In this document: positions 25,561 through 35,951 of the stretch, in pieces
Position numbering within the stretch: the first letter of the stretch is position 1
How the letters are laid out: every line of letters begins with the position of its first letter
From: Saccharibacter sp. 17.LH.SD
GTDB taxonomy: Bacteria > Pseudomonadota > Alphaproteobacteria > Acetobacterales > Acetobacteraceae
Direction: 5' to 3'
Assembly: GCF_009834805.1 (NCBI RefSeq)
Contig: NZ_WVHO01000011.1
Coordinates: forward strand, 124,001-188,000
DNA: 64,000 nucleotides
The notes under the pieces: model-generated
What the model saw: the letters and a program-made list of their open reading frames with translations, nothing else
Told to the model about the DNA's origin: nothing
Databases searched by the model: none
Made by a program: the position numbers and the translations under genes

Positions 25561-26883
25561 ATGGATCAAATATTACAAAACAACTCTCCCTTTGGTGATA
25601 CACAGCTTCCGCCTACCAGCAGTGGAATGGATCGTATCGTAAAGCCATCACGTCGTAAAACGCTTATACGACGGTCGCTACGTTACGGTACCCCTGTCGC
25701 CATAGTGCTCACACTTATAGTAGGATGGCGGCTTATCCCCGTTTCTGGAACACTTTCTGTATCGAGCGATCAGCTCTCTTTTGAAACGGTTAGAACAGCA
25801 CCATTCCTAGATTATTTACCAGTTCGCGCAACGGTCACTCCACTCCATGTTACCTTTATTGACGCAGTACAAGGAGGATCAGTTGCCGAAATTATCGCTA
25901 GAGATGGCGCCCTCGTACAAAAAGGAGATATGCTTGCTTATCTGACAAACCCACAACTTCAGTTGGATGTCATTTCTCGCGAAGCACAAATTGCAAGCCA
26001 GCTTGGGGTTAATAGTGGGCAACGTCTAACCTTGCAGCAAACGCGCACGACAGAGGAGACACAATTAGCCGAAGCGCGTTATAGCCTCCTTAAGACGCAA
26101 CGCGAACTGTACATTCGTGAGCAACTCCGTAGCCAAGGCTTCGAATCGGACGCTAATGTTCAGTCTTACCGCGATGAAGCTGAATATTATGCGCAACGTC
26201 TCAAACGCTTAGAGAATGCCTTAACGCAAGATCTTAAAATTGCTGACAAACAGAGCAAAGAAATAGACGAAGAGGCTCAGCGATTACGCTCTAATTTAGA
26301 CGCCGTCAAAGCAAGCTTAAATGCCCTGATTCTTCGTGCACCATTAACAGGTCGTCTCACGAATTTCGATCTTCAGCCGGGACAATCTCTCAAAGCTGGC
26401 GACAGAATCGGGCAAATTGATAGCGAGAAGCAATATAGGCTCGATGCGGACATTGATGAATTTTATCTTGGTCGCATCTTTGTGAAGGAACACGCTGAAG
26501 CGGATCTGGGCAACGTCAAGATTCCCATGACTGTTTCGCGCGTTCATCCACAAGTGACAAAAGGTCAGTTCCGCGCTGAACTCACCTTCGACGCAGTACC
26601 GCCTGACACATTACACCGTGGCGAAAGTATCGATCTGCGTATCACATTGGGTGAAACCCGCCAGGCACTCGTGTTGCCAAACGGAGCCTGGTTGGAAGAT
26701 AGCGGTGGCCTCTCTGCTTTTGTCGTCTCTGCAAATGGTCATAGCGCACATCGCATCGCCATTACGTCAGGTCGACGCAACCCTGACCAGGTGGAAATCA
26801 CCAGCGGGCTCCACGAGGGAGACCGCGTCATCACTTCCTCCTACAAAACCTACAAAAATTTCAACCATCTCAGCATTCATTGA
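25561..26883 (+). CDS. Periplasmic adaptor (HlyD/MacA family) of an ABC exporter
   Basis: 440 residues, start supported by GAGGAG 9 nt upstream. A membrane anchor (about 43-62) is followed by the first half-lipoyl motif (GGSVAEIIARDGALVQKGDML), a long coiled coil (about 150-250: EREL, QRLKRLENALTQ, QSKEIDEEAQRLRSNLD), the second lipoyl half (APLTGRLTNFDLQPGQSLKAGDRIG) and a beta-barrel domain with VLPNGAWLE. It should bridge the inner-membrane FtsX permease and the TolC-like channel. First gene of a four-gene operon. Confidence 0.9.
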   Translation: MDQILQNNSPFGDTQLPPTSSGMDRIVKPSRRKTLIRRSLRYGTPVAIVLTLIVGWRLIPVSGTLSVSSDQLSFETVRTAPFLDYLPVRATVTPLHVTFIDAVQGGSVAEIIARDGALVQKGDMLAYLTNPQLQLDVISREAQIASQLGVNSGQRLTLQQTRTTEETQLAEARYSLLKTQRELYIREQLRSQGFESDANVQSYRDEAEYYAQRLKRLENALTQDLKIADKQSKEIDEEAQRLRSNLDAVKASLNALILRAPLTGRLTNFDLQPGQSLKAGDRIGQIDSEKQYRLDADIDEFYLGRIFVKEHAEADLGNVKIPMTVSRVHPQVTKGQFRAELTFDAVPPDTLHRGESIDLRITLGETRQALVLPNGAWLEDSGGLSAFVVSANGHSAHRIAITSGRRNPDQVEITSGLHEGDRVITSSYKTYKNFNHLSIH

Positions 26884-26899
26884 ACGAAAGGTCTCATCC

Positions 26900-27583
26900 A
26901 TGTTGATCAAGCTTATGAACATACAGCGTCTTTATCGTTCTGACGAAATAGAAACCACAGCGTTACAAAACATCAATCTGCACATTGAGGAAAAAGAATT
27001 CGTCGCCATCATGGGACCATCTGGGTGCGGAAAATCAACACTGCTTAACATTCTCGGCACAATCGACCGTCCGACAACAGGATCTTACCATTTCGGCCAG
27101 CATGAACTCACGGAAATGAATGAGGCAACACTCGCAAAATTTCGACGCGAGCATCTCGGTTACATCTTTCAGAGCTTCAACCTCATTGATGAACTGACCA
27201 TTAAAGAAAATATCGAACTTGCTTTAACATATCGCAACATCCCCAAAAACGAACGCCGTAAGCGCGTCGATCATGCCATGGACCGTGTTGGGATCGGGCA
27301 TCGAGCTCATCATTATCCATCACAACTTTCAGGAGGACAGCAGCAACGTGCCGCCATTGCCCGCGCCATCGTTGGGAAACCGCGCTTGATCCTCGCCGAC
27401 GAACCAACCGGTAATCTTGATACCGAAAACGGTGCACAAGTGATGGATATTCTTCAAAGTCTTAATGATGAAGGGGCCACCATCATCATGGTTACGCACT
27501 CCTTGAGCCACGCTGACCTTGCTCGCCGCCGCATTGATATGCTCGACGGACAAATTGTTGTTTCCGTAGCCAACGCAATTTGA
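26900..27583 (+). CDS. ABC transporter ATPase, MacB/LolD family
   Basis: 227 residues from ATG at 26900, with AAAGG upstream; the longer open frame upstream overlaps the adaptor gene and has no family support. Walker [11 protein letters not shown]-loop FQSFNL, signature LSGGQQQR, Walker [13 protein letters not shown] and H-loop MVTHS are complete. Energises the FtsX-type permease encoded next; such pairs work by mechanotransmission rather than by moving substrate through the membrane domain. Cytoplasmic. Gap to the adaptor gene is 16 bp, so cotranscribed. Confidence 0.95.
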   Translation: MLIKLMNIQRLYRSDEIETTALQNINLHIEEKEFVAIMGPSGCGKSTLLNILGTIDRPTTGSYHFGQHELTEMNEATLAKFRREHLGYIFQSFNLIDELTIKENIELALTYRNIPKNERRKRVDHAMDRVGIGHRAHHYPSQLSGGQQQRAAIARAIVGKPRLILADEPTGNLDTENGAQVMDILQSLNDEGATIIMVTHSLSHADLARRRIDMLDGQIVVSVANAI

Positions 27584-27601
27584 AAGAGAATGGAGCATAT
27601 T

Positions 27602-30070
27602 ATGTTGACCACAATCTTTCGCAGTGTTGTGAGACAAGGACGGCGTCACCCCCTTTATATTGGAATTAATGTTTTTGGATTAGCACTTGGCATCGGTGTG
27701 TTTTTGACGCTCGCTATGCTTGTTCGGTTCGAATACGGCTATAATTCTGGATTAAAGGATGTTGATCGACTTGTCAGAGTGGATACAAAATCAACACCCC
27801 CAGGAAATACTCCCACAGAAAGTGAATCCACCTCATTCTACGCTGTTCCGTTCCTGAAAGAGGATTTTCCTGAGATTGAAGAAAGTGTTCGCTTTCAAGA
27901 ACAGGACCTTCAAATCCAGCGCAACGGCGAGTTTGCCAGCTTGCACGGAGGGTATGTTGATCCTTCATTTATGACGACATTTCAACCAGCCTTAATGCAA
28001 GGTACACAAGCTGCTCTGATGCGGCCAGATGGATTAGTTCTCTCACAATCTGCAGCCAATCGTCTTTTTGGAACAACGAACATATTAGGACGGTCTGTTA
28101 CCCTTAACAACGACGGAGAGATAAGTCAGCACGTTGTCACCGGAGTCTTACGTGCATCCTCTATCCCTAGTTTTCTCTCCGATATAGGGATATTGGCCCC
28201 AATACGAGCTGAAGATGAGAAAACATCACCTTGCTATACGCGTTGGGCAAGCATGTGTGGGTCAGTCTATCTGAAATTACGCCAACCAAGTGACATTGCA
28301 GCCGTTCAAGCAAGACTGCGTGACTTTATTATAAGACGCGCCTCTGGATCAGATGATAATTATAAGAGCCTTGGTCCACATCCTGAGAAAACCTACAGCT
28401 TCAAACTCGTTCCAATGCGGGATGCCCGTTTTTATGACGCTCACATAACGGAACCATCAAGAGGCTTGGATCAAAATGTTCTTAATGGGATCGGAGCGAT
28501 TGGTTTACTCGCTTTATTCTTAGCATGTGCCAACGTCATCAATTTTGGGACGGCACGTTCTGTTCTTCGTGCACGCGAAGTCGCTATTCGTAAAACGCTC
28601 GGTGCTACACGTAAGATGCTTTTCCTACACTTTATGGGAGAGTCGCTGGTGATAACGGCATGTTCAGCTATTCTGGGCTTCGCTTTATCCGAGATTCTTG
28701 TTCAAGAAATCGCCAGTTTAACAGGTGAAAATATACGAATAGCCTATGACTTCGTGTTGGAAATACTGCCTCTCACTATTCTTATCTGTGGCTGTGCAAG
28801 CGGAATATATCCGTCCCTTATTCTTTCAGGATATCAGCCCGCACATATACTGGCCTCGGCACGCATGCCATCAGGGGGTCGAAAAGCTGCAAAATTAAGA
28901 AATGGGTTGGTTATTTTCCAATTCTCCGTTTCTGCTGTCATTATCATCATCATATTAGTTATTCATCAACAGACATTATTTCTGCAACGTGCCAATCAAG
29001 GATACGTCACGTCTGGGCTTTTAATTGGTGATATGATCCCGAGCCATGATATCGCTATACAGCGCCGTATCAAAGAAACACTTCGTACAGTGCCAGGAGT
29101 CCAGGCATCCACATTCGGATCCCTCGCTCCTAAGCCTGAAGAGAGAAATATGTGGGAGTTCGATTACATCTCTCCTCATGGTACGGCTCAAGTAAATACA
29201 CTTCAAGACACTGTAGATAATGATTATGTCAGCGTCTATCAACCACAATTAATTGCCGGTCGTTGGTTTGATCTTTCACGAGGACAAGATCAAATGCCTA
29301 ATTGGAACAAAAACCCTAATACCATTAGTAACGTTGTTATTAACGCAACAGCCGTATCACGATTTGGCTTTATCAAATTTTCAGATGCTATCGGTAAAAT
29401 TATTGAATCAAATCCAAATCATTTTAAGGCAAGAATTATCGGCGTGCTTGATGACATGCGTTTTGAATCACCACGAGAACCTGTGAGACCCAGAATTCTT
29501 TTCTTTAATTCTTTAACGGTCCATCCTTATTTTAAGCCAATACCAGCAGTTCGTTTCTCAGGCGTTCCAGTTATGCAGATGGAACAACGTTTGCAACAGG
29601 TTTGGGGGCGCAATTTCCCTAATATCTATATAGAGTTTCAAACGCCCACTGCTCGGATGGAATATTATGTCCATGGGGATGAACAGCGTGAACATATCTT
29701 TACACTTGGAGCATGCACGGCGGTAATCATTGCAGTACTCGGGCTTTATGGCCTCGCCTCCTTCGCGGCCGCACGTCGTGTTTACGAAATTGGAATCCGT
29801 AAAACTCTTGGTGCAACAGCCAAACAAATAATGTTGCTGTTACTGACCGAGTTTCTTCGTCCCGTCATCATCGCATGTATTATCGCTTGTCCAATTGCAT
29901 GGGTTCTGATGCGCGAATGGCTGTCTGGATTTAATGAACGCATCACGCTCGGCCCTACCCCATTTATCATCGCACTATTTAGTGCGCTCTTGATCGCAAC
30001 ACTCACTGTCCTCGGTCAGACCCTTCGCCTCGCATACTCTGAGCCAGCACGTGCTCTTAAAACGGAGTAA
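27602..30070 (+). CDS. FtsX-like ABC permease (MacB_PCD, duplicated FtsX domains)
   Basis: 822 residues from ATG at 27602, which has GGAG 6 nt upstream. Layout: helix about 20-42, periplasmic MacB-core domain, FtsX helices about 285-420 (LNGIGAIGLLALFLACANVINF), a further helix (VIFQFSVSAVIIIIILVI, about 435-455), second periplasmic domain, and a second FtsX unit (about 705-820). The coupling motif AREVAIRKTLGATRKMLF and its repeat YEIGIRKTLGATAKQIML mark the two halves. Eight predicted helices match the double-size permeases found with TolC-linked exporters; substrate (peptide, antibiotic, lipid) unknown. Confidence 0.92.
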   Translation: MLTTIFRSVVRQGRRHPLYIGINVFGLALGIGVFLTLAMLVRFEYGYNSGLKDVDRLVRVDTKSTPPGNTPTESESTSFYAVPFLKEDFPEIEESVRFQEQDLQIQRNGEFASLHGGYVDPSFMTTFQPALMQGTQAALMRPDGLVLSQSAANRLFGTTNILGRSVTLNNDGEISQHVVTGVLRASSIPSFLSDIGILAPIRAEDEKTSPCYTRWASMCGSVYLKLRQPSDIAAVQARLRDFIIRRASGSDDNYKSLGPHPEKTYSFKLVPMRDARFYDAHITEPSRGLDQNVLNGIGAIGLLALFLACANVINFGTARSVLRAREVAIRKTLGATRKMLFLHFMGESLVITACSAILGFALSEILVQEIASLTGENIRIAYDFVLEILPLTILICGCASGIYPSLILSGYQPAHILASARMPSGGRKAAKLRNGLVIFQFSVSAVIIIIILVIHQQTLFLQRANQGYVTSGLLIGDMIPSHDIAIQRRIKETLRTVPGVQASTFGSLAPKPEERNMWEFDYISPHGTAQVNTLQDTVDNDYVSVYQPQLIAGRWFDLSRGQDQMPNWNKNPNTISNVVINATAVSRFGFIKFSDAIGKIIESNPNHFKARIIGVLDDMRFESPREPVRPRILFFNSLTVHPYFKPIPAVRFSGVPVMQMEQRLQQVWGRNFPNIYIEFQTPTARMEYYVHGDEQREHIFTLGACTAVIIAVLGLYGLASFAAARRVYEIGIRKTLGATAKQIMLLLLTEFLRPVIIACIIACPIAWVLMREWLSGFNERITLGPTPFIIALFSALLIATLTVLGQTLRLAYSEPARALKTE

Positions 30071-30075
30071 AAAAC

Positions 30076-31473
30076 ATGCGTCCGATAACCGTATTACTCA
30101 CAATATCCATCCTTTTGCTCCAATCTGCACAAGCTCAGACCCTCTCTGAAGCTCTTAGGTTAGCCTATCGCACCAATCCAACATTACTAGGAGAGCAAGC
30201 CAACCAACGTGCCGTAACAGAAAACTCAGCAAAATCACGCTCTAGTTGGCGCCCGACTGTTACTATTAATATGGATGCCAATTATCAAAAGGCATCGGAT
30301 ACATCTGACTTTGCGCAAGGATCACAGGCATCAAACTATGCAGAAGGGTATATTTTAGCCCAACAAACACTTTATTCCTTTGGGCATACAGCCAATCAAG
30401 TACGAGCCGCAGATGCACGTTCTCGTGCAGAAGGTGAGGCGTTGCGTCTAACAGAATCTCAGGTCTTTATTAACGTCATTACAGCCTACATGAATGTATT
30501 ACGAGACAGAAACGTCCTTGAGGTGCGTCGTGCTGATTTAGAAATGTTGATACAACAGGTGAAATTGATTACCTCACGTTACAACATTGGTGGACAACCA
30601 AGCGAGCAAGTGACCCGTACAGACGTTGAACAAGCCCAGACACGCCGCCATTCGGCAGAAGTGGCGTTAACTCAAGCTAAGGCAACACTCGCCGCATCAG
30701 AAGCATTATTTCGAGCTGTGATTGGCGTAGAACCCAAAAAACTGGCTATGCCGAATCAATTTCTCAGTCTTCCAAAGGATATTGAGCAAGCGATTAGAGC
30801 CGCGATAACAAATAATCCACAGCTTGCCCAAATGCGTGAAACCAAAGAAGCAACAGCAGCTGATATTGATACAGCACGGTCCCAATGGGGGCCGCAAATT
30901 CAAATGCAGGGTCGTTTTGGTACAATGGGCCCTGCAGCCCCATTCTCTGGCCGAGAATATAGAGAACAGCTTGCGGGCACTGTGTCACTCGTGCAACCGC
31001 TCTATAATGGTGATCTTTACAATTCTCAAATTAGACAGGCACGAGCCAAAGATGAACAAGCTCGACAGAATGTTGAATTGATACAGCGGAAAACACGCCA
31101 GAGTGTCGTGACAAACTGGCGTGCTGTTGAGAATGGTTTAGAAGCGATCAGAGTCGGCATGGCCGAAGTGCAATCAGGTGAAAAAACCTTAAAAGGGTAT
31201 CAGCTTGAATATGGATATGGGCTACGCAGCACAACCGACGTTCTTTATGCTGATCAAAACTTAAGGTCAGCACAAGTTGAACTCGCAGAAAGTCAACATG
31301 ATACAGTCGTCGCCAAAGCCAATCTTTTAGCCGTCATGGGAGAATTACAAGCAAAATCTTTACTACCTAATGAGCGTTATTATGACGCTAACACACGATT
31401 TCAACTTGCCCGCACACGCGGGTGGGAACCATTGCAGACACCAATTGCAGCTCTTGATCGTGCGGGATGGTAG
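30076..31473 (+). CDS. TolC-family outer-membrane efflux channel
   Basis: 465 residues, beginning 6 bp after the permease. Signal peptide MRPITVLLTISILLLQSAQA, then QTLSEALRLAYRTNPTL, the TolC N-terminal signature. Two repeated OEP halves with coiled-coil helices and the mid-protein PFSGREYREQLAGTVSLVQP LYNGD segment; the second half repeats FxxGLRSTTDVLYADQNL, typical of TolC itself rather than NodT lipoproteins. Completes the tripartite exporter. No terminator of quality is visible in the 93 bp before the convergent nadK. Confidence 0.94.
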   Translation: MRPITVLLTISILLLQSAQAQTLSEALRLAYRTNPTLLGEQANQRAVTENSAKSRSSWRPTVTINMDANYQKASDTSDFAQGSQASNYAEGYILAQQTLYSFGHTANQVRAADARSRAEGEALRLTESQVFINVITAYMNVLRDRNVLEVRRADLEMLIQQVKLITSRYNIGGQPSEQVTRTDVEQAQTRRHSAEVALTQAKATLAASEALFRAVIGVEPKKLAMPNQFLSLPKDIEQAIRAAITNNPQLAQMRETKEATAADIDTARSQWGPQIQMQGRFGTMGPAAPFSGREYREQLAGTVSLVQPLYNGDLYNSQIRQARAKDEQARQNVELIQRKTRQSVVTNWRAVENGLEAIRVGMAEVQSGEKTLKGYQLEYGYGLRSTTDVLYADQNLRSAQVELAESQHDTVVAKANLLAVMGELQAKSLLPNERYYDANTRFQLARTRGWEPLQTPIAALDRAGW

Positions 31474-31566
31474 TGCATCCCATAGCAGACAAGCCAGAAG
31501 CTACACCAGTCGCACTCGATAACTACCCTCTCTAACAGATTGCAACATAATACTTATGGTCGGCAC

Positions 31567-32325
31567 CTATTCTGCAAATTGTTCAGCAATAATTCGCTCA
31601 GATAGACTATGGTCTGGATCAAAGAGAAGTGTCACTTTTTTCTCTTGATCCACGCCAACAACAACCTCCTTAGCATCACGAATTTCTGCTGGCCCCGCAA
31701 CGGCAGAAGCTGGACGTTTCACCGTATCATGTAAAGTAAAACGCACCATCGACTCAGCTGGCAAAAGGGCCCCCCGCCAATGACGTGGCTGAAAAGGAGA
31801 AATTGGTGTCAGGGAAAGAAGCTCCGCCCCTAAAGGGACAATCGGCCCATGCGCTGAACGATTATAAGCCGTTGAGCCCGCTGGGGTTGAAAGGATGATT
31901 CCATCACATACTAGACGTGCCATCCGCTCACGACCATCAACTTCAATACCAATATGAGCCGCTTGACGGGTTTCACGATAAATAAAGACGTCGTTAAAAC
32001 CCAACCCCTCATGATACTCACCAGATGTCGTACGCACCCTCATCCGCAATGGTGAAATTATGGTTGGTTGTGCATAAGCCAAACGTTGTGGCAGATGTTC
32101 TTCTTCTGGCTCATTCATAAGGAACCCGACCGTTCCATAATTCATGCCAAATACTGGAATATTGTAGCCTAAAATATGCAGCAATGTTTCAAGCAAGAAA
32201 CCATCACCACCAAGACAGACAATTACCTCTGCCTGGTCCAACGGAACATTCCCATAACGCTCTGTGAAACGCTCCAAAGCTTGCTGTGCAGAGTCCGTAT
32301 CCGCTGCAATAAATGCAATATTCAT
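31567..32325 (-). CDS. nadK: NAD kinase
   Basis: 252 residues from ATG at 32325 (a GTG one codon upstream is alternative), with GAGGG as RBS. Motif GGDGFLLE places the catalytic D41 in GGDG (39-42); the NAD-binding region has STPAGSTAYNRSAHGPIVP. Makes NADP from NAD and ATP, needed by the NADP-dependent oxidoreductases typical of acetic acid bacteria. The protein is short compared with the 290-residue E. coli enzyme but in line with the alphaproteobacterial form. Last of a purH-exported protein-nadK series. Confidence 0.93.
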   Translation of the reverse strand: MNIAFIAADTDSAQQALERFTERYGNVPLDQAEVIVCLGGDGFLLETLLHILGYNIPVFGMNYGTVGFLMNEPEEEHLPQRLAYAQPTIISPLRMRVRTTSGEYHEGLGFNDVFIYRETRQAAHIGIEVDGRERMARLVCDGIILSTPAGSTAYNRSAHGPIVPLGAELLSLTPISPFQPRHWRGALLPAESMVRFTLHDTVKRPASAVAGPAEIRDAKEVVVGVDQEKKVTLLFDPDHSLSERIIAEQFAE

Positions 32326-32407
32326 CACACCCTCTGAAATACGCGCGTCTAAACGACGCGTGTATTCACGCTATAGAGAAACATTGCCTTATGAAGCGCC
32401 TTAAGCC

Positions 32408-32803
32408 TCACTCACTATGCTCGCCACTATGGCGAATCACATCATAAGCTGGGGACCCTGGATAAGGTCCCTTCTTCACATCATGTTCAGAAGGGCACAA
32501 ACGCCCCTTAGGAGTCTCTAGGGCAACCGCCCATACCTTCTTTTCATGCAGCCCATTAAGGCCACGCACAGTAACCGTCTGACTTAGCCGCACAAAAGGC
32601 AACAAAGACTCCGGTAGGACGATAGATGTGCCATCTTCTAGCAAAACACCATCGCCCGTAATGCGAGTCACCTCACCTGTTGTCACAGGTAAAGGTGAAA
32701 CATCATAATGGCATTCAGCTGCCCATGCAGACAGACCATGAAAGCCACCCGTTAAGAGCGCGACGACCCCAGCCAGCCGCAAAAAAGAAGATATGCGTCT
32801 CAA
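32408..32803 (-). CDS. Small exported protein of unknown function
   Basis: 131 residues. Starts at TTG 32803, which overlaps the purH stop (TTGA); there is no in-frame ATG before the signal peptide, so translational coupling is likely. Signal peptide [23 protein letters not shown], then a mature domain of about 103 residues with two Cys (AECHYDV and GRLCPSE) that may form a disulphide. The core reads like a small beta-barrel ([21 protein letters not shown]). I do not recognise a family. Confidence 0.75.
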   Translation of the reverse strand: MRRISSFLRLAGVVALLTGGFHGLSAWAAECHYDVSPLPVTTGEVTRITGDGVLLEDGTSIVLPESLLPFVRLSQTVTVRGLNGLHEKKVWAVALETPKGRLCPSEHDVKKGPYPGSPAYDVIRHSGEHSE

Positions 32804-34392
32804 TGTCTGAAATGCCTCATTCCTGTGAAGACCATTGCAATGCCAGCTTTATCTGCTGCATCAATGACCTCCTGATCGCGGATCGAACCGCCAGGTTGAA
32901 TAACAGCCGTCGCACCAGCGGCTACAACACTTTCTAACCCATCCGCGAAAGGAAAGAAAGCATCAGAAGCCGCAACTGAGCCAATGGTCAAGGCCTGAGC
33001 TTCATCCGCTGCCTGAGCGGCATCTTCACTTTTCCGAGCGGCAATACGTGCGCTATCAACACGCGACATCTGCCCAGCGCCAATACCAACCGTTGCTTGA
33101 TCTTTAACATAGATCACCGCATTGGATTTCACATGTTTTGCAACCCGGAAGGCAAAGAGAAGATCAGCCATCTCCTGCGTCGTAGGCTGACGCTTGGTCA
33201 CGACCTTTAACTGATCTTCTGTAACATGCCCATTATCGCGACTCTGAGCTAGGAAACCACCGGATACAGACCGGAAAGATAAGCCTTCAGCCTGTGCATC
33301 GGGGACACCCCCCGTCAACAACAACCGAAGATTTTTCTTTTTTGACAAGATAGCCCGAGCGTTTTCATCCGCATCAGGGGCCACAATCACCTCTGTAAAA
33401 ATCTTACTAATTTCTTCAGCTGTTGCCTGGTCCAATGTACGGTTCAGTGCAACAATGCCACCGAAAGCCGACACAGGGTCACACCGCAAAGCCGCACGCC
33501 ATGCCTCCTGTACTGTTGCGGCAGACGCCACACCGCATGGGTTTGCATGCTTGACGATCACCACACTCGGCGCTTCAAATTCTGCAACAGCCTCAAAAGC
33601 CGCATCCGTATCATTCAGATTATTATAGCTAAGAGCTTTACCCTGGATCTGACGAGCCGTCGCTAAGCCAGGCCGCTGGCTCCCATCGCGATAAAACGCT
33701 GCATGCTGGTGAGGATTCTCGCCATACCGCAACAATTCGCCTCGCTCCCCAGAAAGCGTCAGAACTGGCGGCAAAATCGCTTCCGCTTCTGTTTCTGCCG
33801 TTTGTTGTGCGAACCAACGGGCAATCATCCCGTCATAACGTGCCGTATGTGCATAGGCCGCTGCAGCCCATTGACGACGCTCCTCAAAGGTCGTTCCACC
33901 CTGTGCAAGAGCTTCTTGAAACGCTGAATATTGTGACGGATCAGTCAAAATAGCGACATGAGAGAAATTCTTTGCCGCCGCGCGGACCATTGCTGGGCCG
34001 CCAATATCAATATTCTCGACACATGTTTCATCATCAGCGCCTGAGGCAACTGTCGCTGCAAACGGGTAAAGATTAACACAAACGAGATCAATCGGCGCAA
34101 TCTGATGCTCTGCCATCTGGGCAAGATGATCTTCTTTATCTCGACGCCCCAAAATACCCCCATGGATCCACGGAACGAGTGTTTTCACACGTCCATCAAG
34201 GATTTCCGGAAAACCTGTATGGTCGGAAACATCTTTTACGGGGACACCAGCTTCCCGCAAAGCACGGGCAGAGCCTCCGGTGGAGAGAATCTCAACATTA
34301 TGAGACACTAAGGCGCGAGCAAGATCAATCAACCCTGTTTTATCAGAGACAGAGAGAAGAGCACGACGAAGAAAAAGGCGCGTATCAGTCAT
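32800..34392 (-). CDS. purH: Bifunctional IMP synthesis enzyme PurH (AICAR transformylase/IMP cyclohydrolase)
   Basis: 530 residues. N-terminal MGS-like cyclohydrolase domain (about 1-200) with [20 protein letters not shown] and [46 protein letters not shown]-type sequence, and a C-terminal transformylase domain with [23 protein letters not shown] (catalytic K-H) and the terminal [30 protein letters not shown]. Performs the last two steps of purine synthesis. Overlaps the exported-protein gene by 4 bp. Confidence 0.97.
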   Translation of the reverse strand: MTDTRLFLRRALLSVSDKTGLIDLARALVSHNVEILSTGGSARALREAGVPVKDVSDHTGFPEILDGRVKTLVPWIHGGILGRRDKEDHLAQMAEHQIAPIDLVCVNLYPFAATVASGADDETCVENIDIGGPAMVRAAAKNFSHVAILTDPSQYSAFQEALAQGGTTFEERRQWAAAAYAHTARYDGMIARWFAQQTAETEAEAILPPVLTLSGERGELLRYGENPHQHAAFYRDGSQRPGLATARQIQGKALSYNNLNDTDAAFEAVAEFEAPSVVIVKHANPCGVASAATVQEAWRAALRCDPVSAFGGIVALNRTLDQATAEEISKIFTEVIVAPDADENARAILSKKKNLRLLLTGGVPDAQAEGLSFRSVSGGFLAQSRDNGHVTEDQLKVVTKRQPTTQEMADLLFAFRVAKHVKSNAVIYVKDQATVGIGAGQMSRVDSARIAARKSEDAAQAADEAQALTIGSVAASDAFFPFADGLESVVAAGATAVIQPGGSIRDQEVIDAADKAGIAMVFTGMRHFRH

Positions 34393-34436
34393 GACAGATG
34401 GAAATATCTCTCACTTACTGATGGTGCAACCTGAAT

Positions 34437-35951
34437 TTACAAAGGTGACGGGGATGAACCCGCCAATTGCTTATTATCCAACATCACCTGCCAGCCTCCC
34501 CCCAACGCTCTGTATAAGCTAACAACAGAAGACGCCGTCTCTGTGCGGCTATCTGCAAGAAGAATTTCATTTGCTAACAAACTCGCCTCAGCGCGATCCA
34601 CTTCTAAAAATGGGACAGCGCCTGTTTGATACTGCTCGCGTGCAGCACGGAATGCGAGACGATTCTGCTTCACGGTTTCAACAAGATGAGCATAACGGTC
34701 TTGCATTTGCGCAAGACGCGTAATTGCATCATCAACATCCCGCCATGCATTCAAAACAGTCTGACGATAGGCTAAAGCGACTTCCTTCTGCTGTGCTTTG
34801 CGCAACTTTAACGTGCCACGCAAACGCCCGCCCTCAAAAATGGGCACATTGAGTGTTGGGCCCAGCGTAAAATATTTCGCTGCAGGCATAAAGAAATCAC
34901 CGGCTGATAAACTTTGTGTCCCCAGATTCCCCGTTAAGGTAATATCGGGGTAGAAGGCGGCTTTCGCCGCACCTATTTCAGCCGTTGCTGCATGTAACCT
35001 GGCATCAGCTTCCATAATGTCCGGACGACGCTCCGCCAATGTTGAAGGAACACCAACCCCGATAGACACAGGAGGCAGTGGTTGTGGTGTGACTGGCAGC
35101 AACTCCTTTTCCAAAGCACGTGGCGGCAACGCAAGAAGATACCCAATCGCGTTAACTAAAGCCGCCTGAGCATCGCGCAAAGGCGGCAAACTACTTTCCG
35201 TCTCCTCAACCTGCCCGCGAGCTTGCGCAACCTCTAAAGCATTGGACGCGCCCTCGCGCTGGCGATCTAACACCAAAGCCAAGTCATGTTTTACAAGAGC
35301 TAAATGACGCTCTGTCAGACGAATCTGCTCTTGCACACCCCGCAAGTGTACATAAGCACCCACTAAATCTGCCAATGTCGCCAAGGCGACACCACGCTGA
35401 GCCGCAACAGCTTCCACCACTTCGGCTTGCCCGGCCTCAACGGACCGACGAATCATTCCGAATAAATCCATATCCCAGGAGGCTGATCCGATATTCGTAT
35501 ATTGTTGATACTGAAGATTTGCCCCAGGGGCTGGCTGGGCAATCGTCAGGAACCCTCGTTTACTTTGTTGTGTCCAAGTATAGGAACCTGCCCAATTAAC
35601 ACTTGGCATACCTGCCGATGCCGCAACCGTCACTTGAGCACGCGATTGGGTAATCCGTGTCGCGGCCTCTTGTATATCGAGATTTTGCCGCGCTAAGCGT
35701 TGAATAAGAGCTGTGAGTTCTGGATCATGGAATTGCTGCCACCATGTTATGTCCACAGCGCCACCATAGGTCCGCCCTGCAGAAAGTTTTTTGGGCATGT
35801 CCGCCGCTTTTTGCCACTGCTGCGGCTGATCTTTCATCAAAGGCTTATGATAATCAGGACCAACCTTGATACAACCACTCAGGCCTATCACGACGAACGA
35901 GAACACCCCTACACTTCGACAAAACCAACCCAGACTACCCCGCCTTATCAT
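34437..35951 (-). CDS. NodT/OprM-family outer-membrane efflux lipoprotein
   Basis: 504 residues. Lipoprotein signal ending in VVIGLSGC, then IKVGPDYHKP, the NodT-family start. Two OEP repeats follow with PDITLTGNLGTQSLSAGDFFMP and the C-terminal VSLYRALGGGW motif diagnostic of RND-type outer-membrane factors. Its ATG overlaps the emrA-like stop (ATGA), so it belongs to the MFS-acetyltransferase-adaptor-channel set and should form the exit duct. Confidence 0.93.
   Translation of the reverse strand: MIRRGSLGWFCRSVGVFSFVVIGLSGCIKVGPDYHKPLMKDQPQQWQKAADMPKKLSAGRTYGGAVDITWWQQFHDPELTALIQRLARQNLDIQEAATRITQSRAQVTVAASAGMPSVNWAGSYTWTQQSKRGFLTIAQPAPGANLQYQQYTNIGSASWDMDLFGMIRRSVEAGQAEVVEAVAAQRGVALATLADLVGAYVHLRGVQEQIRLTERHLALVKHDLALVLDRQREGASNALEVAQARGQVEETESSLPPLRDAQAALVNAIGYLLALPPRALEKELLPVTPQPLPPVSIGVGVPSTLAERRPDIMEADARLHAATAEIGAAKAAFYPDITLTGNLGTQSLSAGDFFMPAAKYFTLGPTLNVPIFEGGRLRGTLKLRKAQQKEVALAYRQTVLNAWRDVDDAITRLAQMQDRYAHLVETVKQNRLAFRAAREQYQTGAVPFLEVDRAEASLLANEILLADSRTETASSVVSLYRALGGGWQVMLDNKQLAGSSPSPL

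Noticed and set aside
26618-26899. N-terminal extension of the ABC ATPase
   Set aside because: The extension overlaps the adaptor coding region in another phase and lacks family similarity.
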